Origin: Perkinsus olseni
Taxonomy: Eukaryota > Perkinsozoa > Perkinsida > Perkinsidae
Assembly (NCBI GenBank): GCA_013115135.1
Contig: JABANP010000026.1
Location: 62,001 to 126,000, forward strand
Direction of reading: 5' to 3'
DNA length: 64,000 nt
In this document: positions 1-11,142 of the stretch, piece after piece
Position numbering within the stretch: the first letter of the stretch is position 1
Layout of the letters: every line of letters starts with the position of its first letter
The notes under the pieces: generated by a model
Seen by the model: only the letters and a program-made list of their open reading frames with translations
The model's database searches: none
What the model was told of the DNA's origin: nothing
Translations under genes and position numbers: made by a program

Positions 1-93
1 CTGAAACAAGCCTTCTCGTCTGGTTGAATTTTAACGGCACCACCGGAGAGCTGCCTGTCCAGCATTCGAGCCAGTGCAGCATGAATTGACTGA

Positions 94-660
94 AATGAAC
101 GAAAAGATCATGCTTCTACAACTAGTGGCCCTGTGACTAGTACTACTACAACTAGTGGCCCTGTGACTAGTACTACTACAACTAGTGGCCCTGTGACTAG
201 TACTACTACAACTAGTGGCCCTGTGACTAGTACTACTACAACTGGTGGCCCTGTGACTAGTACTACTACAACTAGTGGCCCTGTGACTAGTACAACTACA
301 ACTGGTGGCCCTGTGACTAGTACTACTACACCTAGTGGCCCTGTGACTACTACTACACCTAGTGGCCCTGTGACTACCACTACAACTAGTGGCCCTGTGA
401 CTAGTACTACTACACCTAGTGGCCCTGTGACTACTACTACACCTAGTGGCCCTGTGACTACCACTACAACTAGTGGCCCTGTGACGAGTACTACTACAAC
501 TAGTGGCCCTGTGACTAGTACTAGAACAACTAGTGGTCCTGTGACGAGTACTAGTGCAACTTGTGGTCCTGTGACTAGTACTAGTGCAACTTGTGGTCCT
601 GTGACTAGTACTACCCCAAGTAGCAGATTTTTTCAGACCCTATTCAACCGTCATAACTGA
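94..660 (+). CDS. Thr/Ser-Gly-Pro-Val repeat protein, C-terminal exon
   Basis: This frame is open from base 94 to a TGA at 658-660. It encodes about 17 copies of a 9-11 residue repeat of the form TSTTTTSGPV, followed by a short unique tail ending in NRHN. There is no in-frame ATG, so the stretch is probably the last exon of a gene that begins left of the window; an AG acceptor lies at about 106-107. The Thr/Ser-rich, Pro-containing repeat resembles mucin-like, O-glycosylated surface or wall proteins, but no function can be assigned. The opposite strand of the same repeat is also open because the 30-base unit has no stop on either strand; the plus frame is preferred because it ends in a non-repetitive tail. 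Confidence 0.5.
   Translation, partial: NERKDHASTTSGPVTSTTTTSGPVTSTTTTSGPVTSTTTTSGPVTSTTTTGGPVTSTTTTSGPVTSTTTTGGPVTSTTTPSGPVTTTTPSGPVTTTTTSGPVTSTTTPSGPVTTTTPSGPVTTTTTSGPVTSTTTTSGPVTSTRTTSGPVTSTSATCGPVTSTSATCGPVTSTTPSSRFFQTLFNRHN
119..615 (+). repeat. 30-base coding minisatellite
   Basis: About 17 head-to-tail units of roughly 30 bases share the core actagtggccctgtgactag. Several units are shortened by multiples of three (27 bases), so the reading frame is kept. Divergence increases toward the 3' end, where agt changes to tgt and tct variants appear. Length polymorphism between strains is likely. Confidence 0.9.
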
Positions 661-989
661 GTTCAAAATTTTCTACGCCCTAATTCGATCACGGACCGAA
701 GCACGGTTAAGAACTAATCAAATCTCCACTGCAACTTTTTCGCTCGGCTTGGACAGATTAACCCAGGGACCAGTTTACTCGCCACGAAATGTTGCATCAG
801 AATGGGAAGTGAAATTGCCCGACACCCGGCCTTTCGCTCTGGGGAGGTTTGGCTTGCTCAACAACAGAAGGCTCTCACAACTGGCTAAGTGCTGGAATTA
901 AACGAGAAATCGTTTTGGATCAAATGCTGGCTTAGGGACTCATCTGAATTGAAGTATTTATTTGGTCAGAATTTGTGTTAAGGTCCCGT
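661..989. other. No recognisable gene; 3' flank of VPS35
   Basis: I see no convincing reading frame here. If the VPS35 gene on the minus strand were full length, its C-terminal third would have to lie here, but none of the three minus frames resembles it. Confidence 0.4.
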
Positions 990-2897
990 AGCTAATACCA
1001 TCACAGTACTACGCATGTGCGAACGCTCTACCATTTTCCCTCCTGGACCCCAGACCCCCATAGCACCTGTAGATGGTCCTGTCTATCAGGATAGAGTGTA
1101 ATGGTGAAACCAAGGTACGCCCCCATGATGTCAATCAACGAAGCCAGACTGCTGCGGCTCCCACGGCCACGTCCTACAGAACCCACGAATCGCTTCACTC
1201 AGACGTTCCCGTCACCAGACTAGTACCTTCCCCACTGGACTGACTGCTAGCAGCGTCAGCCGCTGCATCGTTCTCACTGCGGTCAAGCATGCGATCCAGA
1301 TGAGAACGGAAGAGCTCGAAAACGTCCAAATCTTGCGGTACCGATCCGGGGTTTGACGAAACCTACACAGCCACCTCCACACTACAAAGACTCTCCGGAA
1401 TGTTACATAGACTGCCAGACGGTTCATGAGATTGACGATGATCGGCTTGAGATCAACGGCGCCTGGCAGAGAAAACATCCGCCAAGATTCGCAGCGATGG
1501 AAAACTACTGTTGGTTTTGCTGCAGGTGGTTAGGAGGGAGTCAAGCGTGGCGAGATGATATTCATCCGGGAAGACCTGAGAGGACGAGGGTCCTCGCGAG
1601 AACTAAACTTCTCGCCCACTGACCTGTATAATGCAATCTAGCAGATACTGCTGAGCCATAGTATCTTGGCAAGATACGACTTGGTCCAACAGCTTGGGTA
1701 ACACCACCGATACGTAAATCTAAGGTACCCCCAAAAGCATGAAAAACGCCCTCGGCTATCCTCACTCGGGGGCAGCACTACGTTCTTGTCCATCCCGTCC
1801 AGTTGACTCAATCTGATGAGGTTGTTGCCAACTAGGACTCGGAGGTCGTGACGCTCCCTCTCCCTCCGCGCTCTATCCCGCAAGCTGCCTGCATCAAACC
1901 TTGGATACCCCAGTGCGTATCTTATCCTACCCTGATGGTTCAACCTTATCCACAGTCTGTTGGCTTCGGTGAAGTTATTAAGGATGAAATCAATAGCGTC
2001 ATACACATTGCCACCCTCGATTCCCTCGTACTGAAGGAAAGCATATCTGTCTGTCTTACGATGGCCCAGGGCATTACCGGCGATCCTGTATCGGGCAGTT
2101 TATCTTTACAGCACTGCGAGAGGTAATACCGAAGGAATAATCCTCGTATAGGATGCTGAACGCCCTGAACACCACGACCAGCATACTCCAGCTGCTATAG
2201 ACTGCCGCAACCGTTCTCGAGCCGTCGAGAGGGCCCAGCAGCTGAGGTGGGGCCGACTACCTTGCACAGCTCTGTGAGATCTGTGAGGATCTCCTTGGCC
2301 GGAGCCTCTTTGCTCTGTATAAAACCAGCTCCCTACTGTTATGAGCAGATACAATCGTGGTATGATGTTGCCTGAGGACAACGACTCCGATGCGCTATAT
2401 GTTCCAGGGAGTTAATGATGATGCAGATTTTCAATACCACATTATGAACAACTTTGAACCGGACGAAGATTGATGAGAGTAGGCGGCCCTTACCAGCATG
2501 CTGGACAGACTCGTATAAGGCAGAGAGCTTCATGCCGTGTCTCTGAGTGTCCTGGAAGTACAACGCCAGCGACTGCAGCTCCGTGAAAACCTATCACGGC
2601 AAGGTCGCATTGCCCTGTTCCAGAGCCTGGCGGCGTGGCAGCTGCGTTACCTGCATGTAGAGCTCGTAGTAAGTCTTGGGCTCTAGAGTGCCGGTCCTCA
2701 GTTCACAGATCATATTAGACGCATGCTTTAACGTCTCACGCATGTTGTTGTTGGCGATTGATCTGAAATAGAGGGAATACAGTACAGGGATGGTCCAAGG
2801 GGGCCTACTGTTTCATTAACCATGCTTGCTCCTTGACAACAGCCGATGCCTCCTCCAGTAGGCGATCCTGCTCTGAGTCGGGACCCACATTTCTCAT
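990..2897 (-). CDS. VPS35: Retromer subunit VPS35 (C-terminal part not found)
   Basis: VPS35 is the cargo-binding alpha-solenoid subunit of retromer, which recycles receptors from endosomes to the Golgi. The start is the ATG at 2897 ([17 protein letters not shown]). Recognisable blocks follow in order: [12 protein letters not shown] and YYELYMQ near 2700-2640, LYESVQHAG at about 2510, [14 protein letters not shown] at about 2370, the basic [21 protein letters not shown] block at 1870-1790, [11 protein letters not shown] at about 1640, [15 protein letters not shown] at about 1580, and [17 protein letters not shown] at about 1460. [10 protein letters not shown] lies at about 1090. Introns of about 42-50 bases fit GT-AG and restore frame. 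The last readable block stops near 990, so roughly the C-terminal half of the human protein is missing. Loss, divergence and misassembly are all possible. Confidence 0.85.
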
Positions 2898-3540
2898 AGT
2901 GGGTGAGGAGGAAAACGAGGAACGAGACTGCTGATGATGATGATGATGCCGTAGCGATCCCTTCGGATTCCGCTTATTGTTAGACGTATCTTAGGTCGAC
3001 GCGAGCACGGCATCCTAGAGGTCACGTAAGAGCCATCTCGGCGCTTGGAGAATCCTCGCCAACTACCACAGACTCAGTGGACTCGGAAGTCTGATTTGAT
3101 CATTCAAACGTCGGCCGTCATCATCACTCTGTCCATCGATGGTTGATGCGCCATAGTCAGACAAAAGTGGTGATCACGAATCGCATCGCTCCGCTAAGCG
3201 TGGGTCCGCGTGCTGTCATCAATGTCGTCTCCGATGCGCAAGGTCCTGTCATCCGTGAGTGAATGGTGGGGGTGTTCGCCACTGTGGGGATTGTGGCTTA
3301 TCCGGGTTCTCTTCTGCCGAAAGAGACTAAACTTCGGTGGTATCTTGAGGTGCAGCATGTAAGATACAAAAATTGTCGAGTTACAGCCGTGGACGATCTT
3401 GCTGTTCACGTTGACCACCTTAACGTCTCGTGAACAGACCACCGCTTTTCTCATGTCCCCACTTACCGGTACTCTATCTCCATTCCGTTGCAGCCATTCT
3501 GTTTTATTTAAGCGGCTTTCGCCCGGCCTTGTCCATTTGA
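2898..3540. other. Divergent intergenic region between VPS35 and zinc-finger gene
   Basis: The two flanking genes diverge, so both 5' ends and promoters should lie here. A short GAT trinucleotide run lies at 2931-2948. An open minus frame at 3194-3556 shows no family resemblance. An upstream exon of the zinc-finger gene may lie here but I could not fix it. Confidence 0.4.
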
Positions 3541-4560
3541 ATGGCAATCCTAACACGGCACCGGCAGACCTGTGCCGTAGAAGGCTGCCCTAAGTACCGG
3601 CAAGGTGGCACTGAGTTTTGCATATCTCATGGTGGTGGGAGGCGTTGTGCTCACCTTGGTTGCAGTAAATCTGTGTATGGGAGCTCCGAGTCGAGGTACA
3701 TCATCATCTTCGTCTGCCACCATCTTTTCCTTGTTCATTTTCAGGTACTGCAGTGCTCACGGGGGAGGTCCTCGATGTCGGATTCCTGGCTGTGATAAGG
3801 GTAGCAGGAGTAAGAAGTCTGGACTGTGCTACAAGTCGGTGATGGTGTGGTACTCGAACTCCTCTAGCAGAGCACGACACTTTAGGCACGGCGGTGGTCA
3901 GCGGCAACCTTGTCAAGCATTTAATTGTACGCAGGCCAGAGCGAAAGGAAGCAAGTAAGAGTATTAGTACGCTATGAATAGAGCATTGGCATGAGTTCAC
4001 CGTTACTCGAGGCCCGCACGTCCCCTAGATGGGTAGGAGCGCTGACTGAGTATATTGTAGGTTCTGCAGCGACCATGGTGGTGTGGTGGGCCCCGACGCA
4101 GCGGGCTCCGATGAGATTATGGATAGCACTCGGTTTGAGTACTGTTCTTTCAACGGAAAAGTTGGTATCGCGGACGATGGCCTATCTTCTATCAATTCCA
4201 GTCGCACAACAGCCTCATCTGAGCTGGCCGGGCTCGGTAGAATCGGCGCGAGGAGGGTGATTGAAGAGATTGATACAAGAGATTGCTCCGTGGTTCCAGC
4301 TGGGAAGAGTAACGAGTTGAACCAACTTGAACGTCATCACTTCCATGCTTCTCTCCTTGTTTTCAGATTCTGTGACTCCTGTCGCACCGTCCATCTCTGA
4401 GCAGTACGCCCTATGGTTAGACAGCAGAGCATCGCCCCATTCTAACGGGGACTATAGAAACGCCATAGGTTCGCCGCCATCATTGGGCCACCAGTCCACT
4501 CGTCTTCGACAAAACGTCTCCTTCTATCAAGTGGGCTTGATACTACTACGGGATGTGTGA
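3541..4560 (+). CDS. Cys/His repeat zinc-finger protein (WRKY19-like HGGG type)
   Basis: The protein contains tandem copies of a short Cys/His unit, C-x4-C then F-C-x2-HGGG-x-R-C, seen at 3571-3660, 3748-3830, 3885-3955 and 4060-4085. The same module is common in oomycete and alga proteins annotated as WRKY19-like, where it is thought to bind zinc. The segments are joined by introns at about 3694-3744, 3833-3888, 3956-4060 and 4330-4365. The last ends in ttttcag and restores the frame to DSVTPVAPSISEQYALWLDS, which stops at 4560. The ATG at 3541 (MAILTRHRQTCAVEGC) is used as start, but an earlier exon is possible. The last module has lost HGGG spacing (CSDHGGVVG). Function is probably nucleic-acid or protein binding, but this is unproven. 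Confidence 0.6.
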
Positions 4561-5462
4561 TGATAAAGTCAGTACTGTATTAGACGCCCTTGGCGAATCG
4601 CTTCCGAATGGCATTTTGACAGTCTTTTTCGTACTGATAGACCCAAAGAGCCACTCAGTACGTAGATGGTTGTAATAATATGATGTTCACATCACGCTCT
4701 ATAGCATAGTGTCACCAATCCAGTATTTTGTCACTAATCCGTATACTTTTTTTCGTCACCTATAGGAAGAAAATACCGAGAACAAATCCCGTACGGTTCG
4801 CATATGTGCTAACACTTTGATTTTCGGCGTCTGCGTAGTCACTCTGCTGCCTCAGTCGCGTGTCTCAGACAGAAGTATTGTTGTCGTCACTGGCTATTGT
4901 TACCAGCGCCGTTGACGCTTCCTGCTGTATGCGGTATTCGTGTCGCAGGAATGTGTCACGACAGGTGTAACTATTTCTACGTGTATTATTATAATGGAGG
5001 GCATAAGAATGCTTTCTCCCAACTTTCATGTTAGACTATATATTATCATCAGCTCTCAAAGAGGGCCCCCACGTTCACTTGATGACCCATCTTGAAAGGA
5101 TATTTCTCTTTCACTTAACGGGCATTTTGGTTCAAAATACTGGGAGTGCCGCAGTCCCGAGGTAGGAGTGGCGAGGATCCTGCCGTACTCAGGCTCGTCT
5201 GAGCGTTGCCTGCTGTGAGTGAAAGCCGCTACAGGATCGCACTGTTACTGATCGGATCCCAACTGGTTCTGTATCCTGTTCAATTGGCTCTCAGCTTGAC
5301 GAGGAGGGCCGTGAACCGTCTTCCGAGTGAGCGTTTCTTCGTTGACTCTTCTTTGAGCGTGCTGGAAACTTTCCAGTGGAAAGCTCCACGGAATTTCCAG
5401 GTTGCTGATTGCAGTGTAGTTGTTCGGATCTGGCAGGTTCGAGGGAGTCTTTAGTTTTTATT
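4561..5462. other. Intergenic region upstream of the channel gene
   Basis: About 900 bases with no recognisable gene, several AT-rich runs, and repeated short GTCAC-containing words near 4700-4770. It should hold the 3' end of the zinc-finger gene and the promoter of the polycystin-like gene. Confidence 0.4.
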
Positions 5463-8400
5463 ATGGCTGATGTATCGAAGGCAGCAGGACGAAGGTCGAG
5501 CTCTATCAAGCGAGGTTCAATAGCAAGAGACGAGGTACTCGTGGTGACGAGGAAACACCTACTGAGCTACGTCAGGAGGCAAAGGGTAATATTTTGGTAC
5601 CCGTGGTCGTCGCCCACAGTGGCAACTCGGTAAATGATATCTTTCACTGCAATTCTCTTGCATCGGATCGTCCTCTGTAGCACAGTGAAACTAAACTCCC
5701 CCTCGCGATGTTCGCCCGAGCTCCTACCTCGGTCTCTGCTCCGAATGCCGTGTCTTGAGGACTGTCGCTTGCCATTGCGACCCTGAACTCGTTTGTGCGC
5801 CGGGTATTGCTTGGTTCTCGTCTCGCTTCACGATGGGCAAAATGTTCTTTTTGGTATTGGGAATGTCACGGCGCTGAATCGGTGGATTGCCACAGGCTCG
5901 TGTGCTCGAATGGTGCCTTGTTTCAGGAAATGATGGTATCGTGTCAATACCTCCCATTCGCCGCTCTCTTCTGGGCTGCATTCGTGTTAGTATCGGTAAT
6001 AGTCTGACGCTGTCTGCCGCTGTCAAGCTCCTCTCAGTCTGAGTGACTCAGATTATGCACGGATCAGTCGAAGTGTCGTACCAAATGACCGCAAGTGTTG
6101 AGAGCTTGGTTGGCTCCATTTCCTTCTCGAAGCCAACTGCTCCGTCCAACGACAGCCCTCGATGATTCACCCACGAGTACTGTAGTATGGCTCGGGGTGG
6201 ATTTTGCGAGCGTTGAAATTCACCGCGGAAAGAATCTTATTGCTGAGTTTTTGCTCCGCGAGTTGGTGGTATACGTCCCATCTGTGTAGCCTGTTCAGCA
6301 ACATCCCAGTTGAAGACAAAAGATATCGGAAGCTATGAAGACATATGGTTGTGGTTGAGTGACGGCTTGTTACCAGCATTGATCTCGGATAGTCGAGTAC
6401 GCTATTATAACCAGTTGGTTGGAGGGGTAGGACGGGGTATCTTGTTATGCTCGTGCGACTATCTTATCGTCGAGCCCTCGTGCGTACAGGGTAATGACGT
6501 TACTGTCGTCTCTGAAGAGAAGCGTTTACCGCTGTTTTCCAGTGCTTCTTGGGAGACAGTCTCTTTATAGGGGAGAGGGAAGAGTTTGAGCCACTATCGT
6601 TGAACGAGCGCCTGGCTGTGGGCGTATCTGAATAGCTTCCTTCTCTGGCATGACGGGTAGTGCTTTTTTCCGACTCGCAGGTCCGCTTAGTTCAAGAGCG
6701 CTCATCAATAGAGGTCTGCGATGATGAAGTGATGGAACCTATTTATACGTAGTATCGGGGAGGGAGTAGAATCCGATACGCTCGTGGCCCATCCATCTCG
6801 CGCGTGACGAACCGTCTAACGCGGCAACATGACCCTGTCTGAGGCACGGGATGTGCTGGCTTCGCGTAGATCCCCGACTGCGGAGAGCTCCTTGTGCCAC
6901 CCCCTTGGGAGCTCTTCTGAAGAGCCTATAGCCGGACAGGGTGGCCGATTCGGCTTTGAGCCCAACGAGGACGGGCAATTTGTGTAGGACTATCTAGCGT
7001 GCGTCTTCGAAGACATCATGCTTTGCTGTGCTGTTAAGGTATTACATTGATGGCAGTCGTGGTGGGGAGTCCTTGGTAGTGGGACAGCGGACGGCCACTC
7101 AGCTGAGTCAGGCTGGATGGCTCGACTTGAGTAGGTTATGGCCACCTTGCATGGTTCGGTCGGGCACGGTCCTCAAGGTCTGTCTCAGTATCGACCTTCG
7201 ATATTATATCAAACGGTATTTTTTCGAGTGTATATTTCATCTAGGTAGATACGGATTCACTGCTGTACACAGTATATTAATACTTTCTCTTTTGTATGAA
7301 TATTAGTATGCCTCTATTATAAGGCGTGTTATAGATAAATGAGCGTGCAATGTTTGGCCTGATTGAATATCTCGCCGGGAGTGCTTGCAGTCCAGGGCTT
7401 CTCATTAGTTCTTTCGGAGCCCTTGCAGCAGCATAGAGACGGTAGAGCCTCACGGTTTTCAACTCACAGAAATGATATCATACTGATTGCTATGTTGGGC
7501 TCCTTCCATGACGGAATCGGCAGGTACGAAGTCAGTGAAAGTAGAAGCTATACTCTTCAACGGCGAGACCAACATGTTCATGCACGTTGACGTATCTTTT
7601 GAAGTGCAACGCGGTGGAGCCATCATACCCCTCACTACAGCGAGGACCCTCATCAGTAGGCTGCTGCTGCTGTTGCTGTGGCCTGTTGTTGCAGCATAGG
7701 ACCCGTCACTCTATTCAAGGTACGGTTTATAACAGTGTTGCCGACTACGTCATCGACTTTGTCTGGCTGGCTTTGATAGGCTACTTGACGGTAATGACGG
7801 GTGGTTGGTGCAATTTGGGCTAATAGCCATCCCTCGACTATGGACTTCATGACGCTTCAGCGGACTGCTCTAGGTCTGTACATAAGACCACAACGGATCG
7901 GACAGGCTTTCTGGGATAGATAGCCTCACGTGCATGGAAAGGGAGAGCAGCCTTGGTCATCGGGTGCCTGGTCGGCATCTAATAGTAGATCCCACCTCAC
8001 AGCATAGCATGTCAATAATTCCACTGAGTCGAGGCCCCTCACGGTTATCGTCAATTTTCGCTCTGGCCTGCAACTGGTGGATTGAGTACCAAACTCGGCA
8101 GGTACGGGAGCTTCGGCAGATCTACATGGTGAAACGAATAGGAAGGTTGAAGTACTATGTTGGGGACTTTTGGACATTCGTCGATTGGCTCACAATTATC
8201 GGTGGCATCGGAGGTAGGATGTGAGTGCTCGGATTAGAACCGGGGTTGCATTCATGGCAGTCATGCACGCTCCCCCGCTTAGTTGGTGTATTCTACGCTT
8301 ATTTGGCTTGGTCCGTCGGTTCGTTGAAGGAGGACATTGTGGACATCTCCCAGCTCGGAGAGGATATATCGCCGTGGGTCTCAGAACAGGGCGGGAGGGT

Positions 8401-10073
8401 CACGCTTCGCAAGATATTGAAACGCTATTTCTGATACGGGAAAAGCGTCCTGTGGCAATTGTCGTGGTTGTTATCTGAGGAACCCCATAAGCATTTTCTA
8501 ACTGCCATCTGTGTATAGTGAGAAGCTCGCCATGGCGGTGTAGTTGCTCGTCCTAGGTCCGACCTCGACGCGGTGGCACCGTCAGCACAGGTGATGGCCT
8601 ATTATCAACGGTAATAGTCCGAACCGATCGGGAGAGGTCGAGCATGTCGTCCCTGTCTTAGTTGGGGTGAGATATATGACACTATGAATACCATGATTGA
8701 AAACCAAGTCTACCATAGGCTGCTCATGTTTTGGTGGGTAGTCCGTTGTCATTGCAGTGGTAGTGTCGTTGCTAGGTATACTATAATCAATATGCTAAGA
8801 TTTTTCCGAGCCTTCCGGTGAGTCGAATTTCGTGGCGCGCGGTAATTTCTGTATATCTTCTGTTGTTCGGCAGTGGACTCCCTCGTTTGGCCGTCATTGC
8901 TGATACGATGAAACGAGCTTGGATGGACGTTGCGTGAGGCTCCTTCAACTCTTCAACTTGGTAGCACACCCCTGTTTCGTAGATACTTTCTTATAGTATT
9001 TTGCACGGTCTTCTTCAATTTCGTTCTCGGCGGTAGGCCCTCCTCTGCTGCCCATCTGAGCCTGCGGTATGTCCCTTGCATAGGGTATACGCTCTTCGGC
9101 AAGCGGTTGAAGGCTTGGTCAACCCCCGGCGATGCTATCAATACGGCCTTCGTAGCCCTTATGGGCGACTTCGACTACAACGTAGGCCACGAAAGCATAT
9201 CATATCTCAGGTATAGCGCCGCAAGAAGGAAGGGGAGAGATGAGCGACAAGCAGCGCTCATCATGATCTCACCTGGATAGAACCTGGCATTTGCTGACGG
9301 TTCACGTCGGGGAGGCGTCGTTCGCGCAACTCGGCGCCACCTCGCACGCAATCCGAGAAGGGTTCGAGCGGGTCTCTTGCATTGTCGCCGCAGGGCAACA
9401 TACAGTCTTTCCGTTAGACCTCCACCCTCTAGTCTATATTCGTGTTCTCGCTGTGCCTTCACACTAGGCCTCCTGTCGATTGTCAGGCCATGAGAAGGGT
9501 GGCCCCAGTAAGCGCAGCAATATGGTTCTGGTTCTATATGGTACTGGTGTTCCTCGTGTAAGCCGCCCACACACCCCCCACACGCTCCCACACCTCCCTT
9601 TCAGTATGCTCAATATGCTCCTCGCTATCGTCATGGATACGTAGGCTTCCGGGCTTCAGCGTGGATCACTGTGTCGACTCTCGCCTTCTAGGTACACCTC
9701 CGTGAAGGACGAAGCGTGCGCTGCTGAGCTGTTCTCCCTCACCAGCGACTCAGCTGGCCTTCCTCACCGCAAGTTCCTACAGGGCCTCGGCATCTTGAGG
9801 GGCTCCGTGTTGAGTCGTGTTAACCCCTGCGACAGGTGAGGTTGGTCGAACGTTCACAATTCTCATCACTGATCTAATACTACTGATGCCAGTAAGGCTC
9901 TTCCTTCATTCTTCTTTGTATTAGGAACCGAGGACCCAGCGGTAGCCTCATATATGATACTCGATAAAGTGTTGGAGGCCTTTGAGCCCTCGGGATTCCA
10001 CGTTAAGTCCTTCCTCGACCTTGATAGTGAAGCTAAGGCTCGGGAAAGGAAAGCTAGTGAGACGCTGGAGCTA

Positions 10074-10105
<32 letters not shown>

Positions 10106-11007
10106 GTGGGCTGGTTCGCAGCCGGTAGACGCTGTTTTTAGGTGAAGACAAGCGTGACGCTGATGACATCATAACCGTCTCACAGCTCACGAGTATAGGG
10201 ATACCGCTCGAAGACGCCAAGCGTCTCATACAGGGGGTGAGCAGCTTCGCTCCGCTGTAGATATTCAATTTGGTGGCCTAGGCTCGGGAGATGTTCAAAG
10301 ACGATGAGCCCGCTAGCGGTGATGATGATTATGTCGAGGAGGAGGAATCTGAGGTGACAGTATCACCGATGCAACGAGTCCGGGTAAGTGTGAGCTAGGA
10401 GCTTCCTGACGACAACTGAGGATCTGTGCTGATGAGCGTCAGGGCCACCCTACCCGAATGCAACGTGCGGTGAATCAACTGCTGCTGAAGAAGAATAATA
10501 CGACGCCGGAGGTAGGCCTGTAGGGGAGTGGCGGTAGTGTCATCAGCCGTACGTTGGTAGCTAGCGGCCAATAACCGAGGAGCTGCTAACGCGGGTCTCG
10601 ATGGTAAGCCAGCTGTCAGTGTATTGACTAAGAGGCTGTTTGATCGTCAGTCCGCCCGGAGTTGGAGGCACTAAAGAAGGATGTCGAGTTCTTGAAGGAT
10701 CGAGTAGCTTTTGGAGCACCTCTGAAGCCGTGTACTGAGTTACTTAGGTAACGACAATAGACCGCAGCCTGGAGATCATCGCGAGACAGATCACTGGAGG
10801 TTTCAGCCATCCAAGTGAGATATGACAGCATCATCACTGCAGTTGAACAGGGCACTCAACTCGATCACCTTGCTCACCGACGGAAGCACTTTGTCCGGAG
10901 TTGGGCTGCGCTGTCCGGATCGCGTGCCGCCTTTGCGATGCCTTTTATTGAAAGTCGTCTCTTCAGATCCGATGGCAGGCGTTGGAGAGCATTTACATGA
11001 CTTCTAG
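5463..11007 (+). CDS. Polycystin-2 (PKD2/TRPP)-like cation channel
   Basis: This is a TRPP-type channel, probably cation-permeable and in the plasma, ciliary or ER membrane. From the ATG at 5463 (MADVSKAAGRRSSSIKRG) the family landmarks appear in order. These are EDIWLWLSDGLLPAL and YNQLVGGV (6340-6425) and LRYYIDGSRGGES (7030) of the extracellular polycystin domain. VEAILFNGETNMFMHVDVSF (7540) and GGAIIPL (7615) follow. KRIGRLKYYVGDFWTFVDWL (8130) and INMLRFFRAFR (8788) mark S3-S5. The pore segment is IGYTLFG plus ALMGDFDYN (9080-9175), and S6 is LNMLLAIVMDTY (9610-9690). The C-tail has an acidic stretch and a coiled-coil ELEALKKDVEFLKDRV (10660), and probably stops at 11007. More than a dozen introns are implied. 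N-terminal exons before 6300 and the last exon are less certain. Confidence 0.8.
10057..10141 (+). repeat. (CAT)n microsatellite inside a channel-gene intron
   Basis: A run of nine CAT triplets (10077-10105) would read as poly-histidine if translated through. A strong donor, GTGAG at 10057, and the acceptor TTTTTAG ending at 10141 define an intron containing the run. Splicing there restores the downstream frame (SEDKRDADDIITVSQL) with matching phase, so the histidines are probably not in the protein. Confidence 0.75.
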
Positions 11008-11142
11008 CACCCACCGCAATTCATGAAAAGATGTCCGATGTGTTACTACTGTGAATCGGTGTTGTTGCGTTAAGTGCTACAACTTGGTCGTCTCGAGCCC
11101 CACGTAGTGAGTTTTCCTCGCTTGTCGCCGCGGGAGCACCCA

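Noticed and set aside
108..464. Minus-strand ORF of Val-Thr-Gly-Pro-Leu repeats
   Set aside because: It is the antisense shadow of the coding minisatellite. It has no unique sequence at either end, while the plus frame continues into a non-repetitive tail.
660..1010. Possible rRNA fragment (phrases such as aaggtcccgtagctaat)
   Set aside because: Superficial resemblance only; I could not align any extended rRNA helix or conserved block.
10077..10105. Poly-histidine tract (and poly-methionine on the other strand) as a metal-binding protein segment
   Set aside because: A GTGAG donor at 10057 and TTTTTAG acceptor at 10141 remove the run and restore the downstream frame, so it is best read as an intronic CAT microsatellite.
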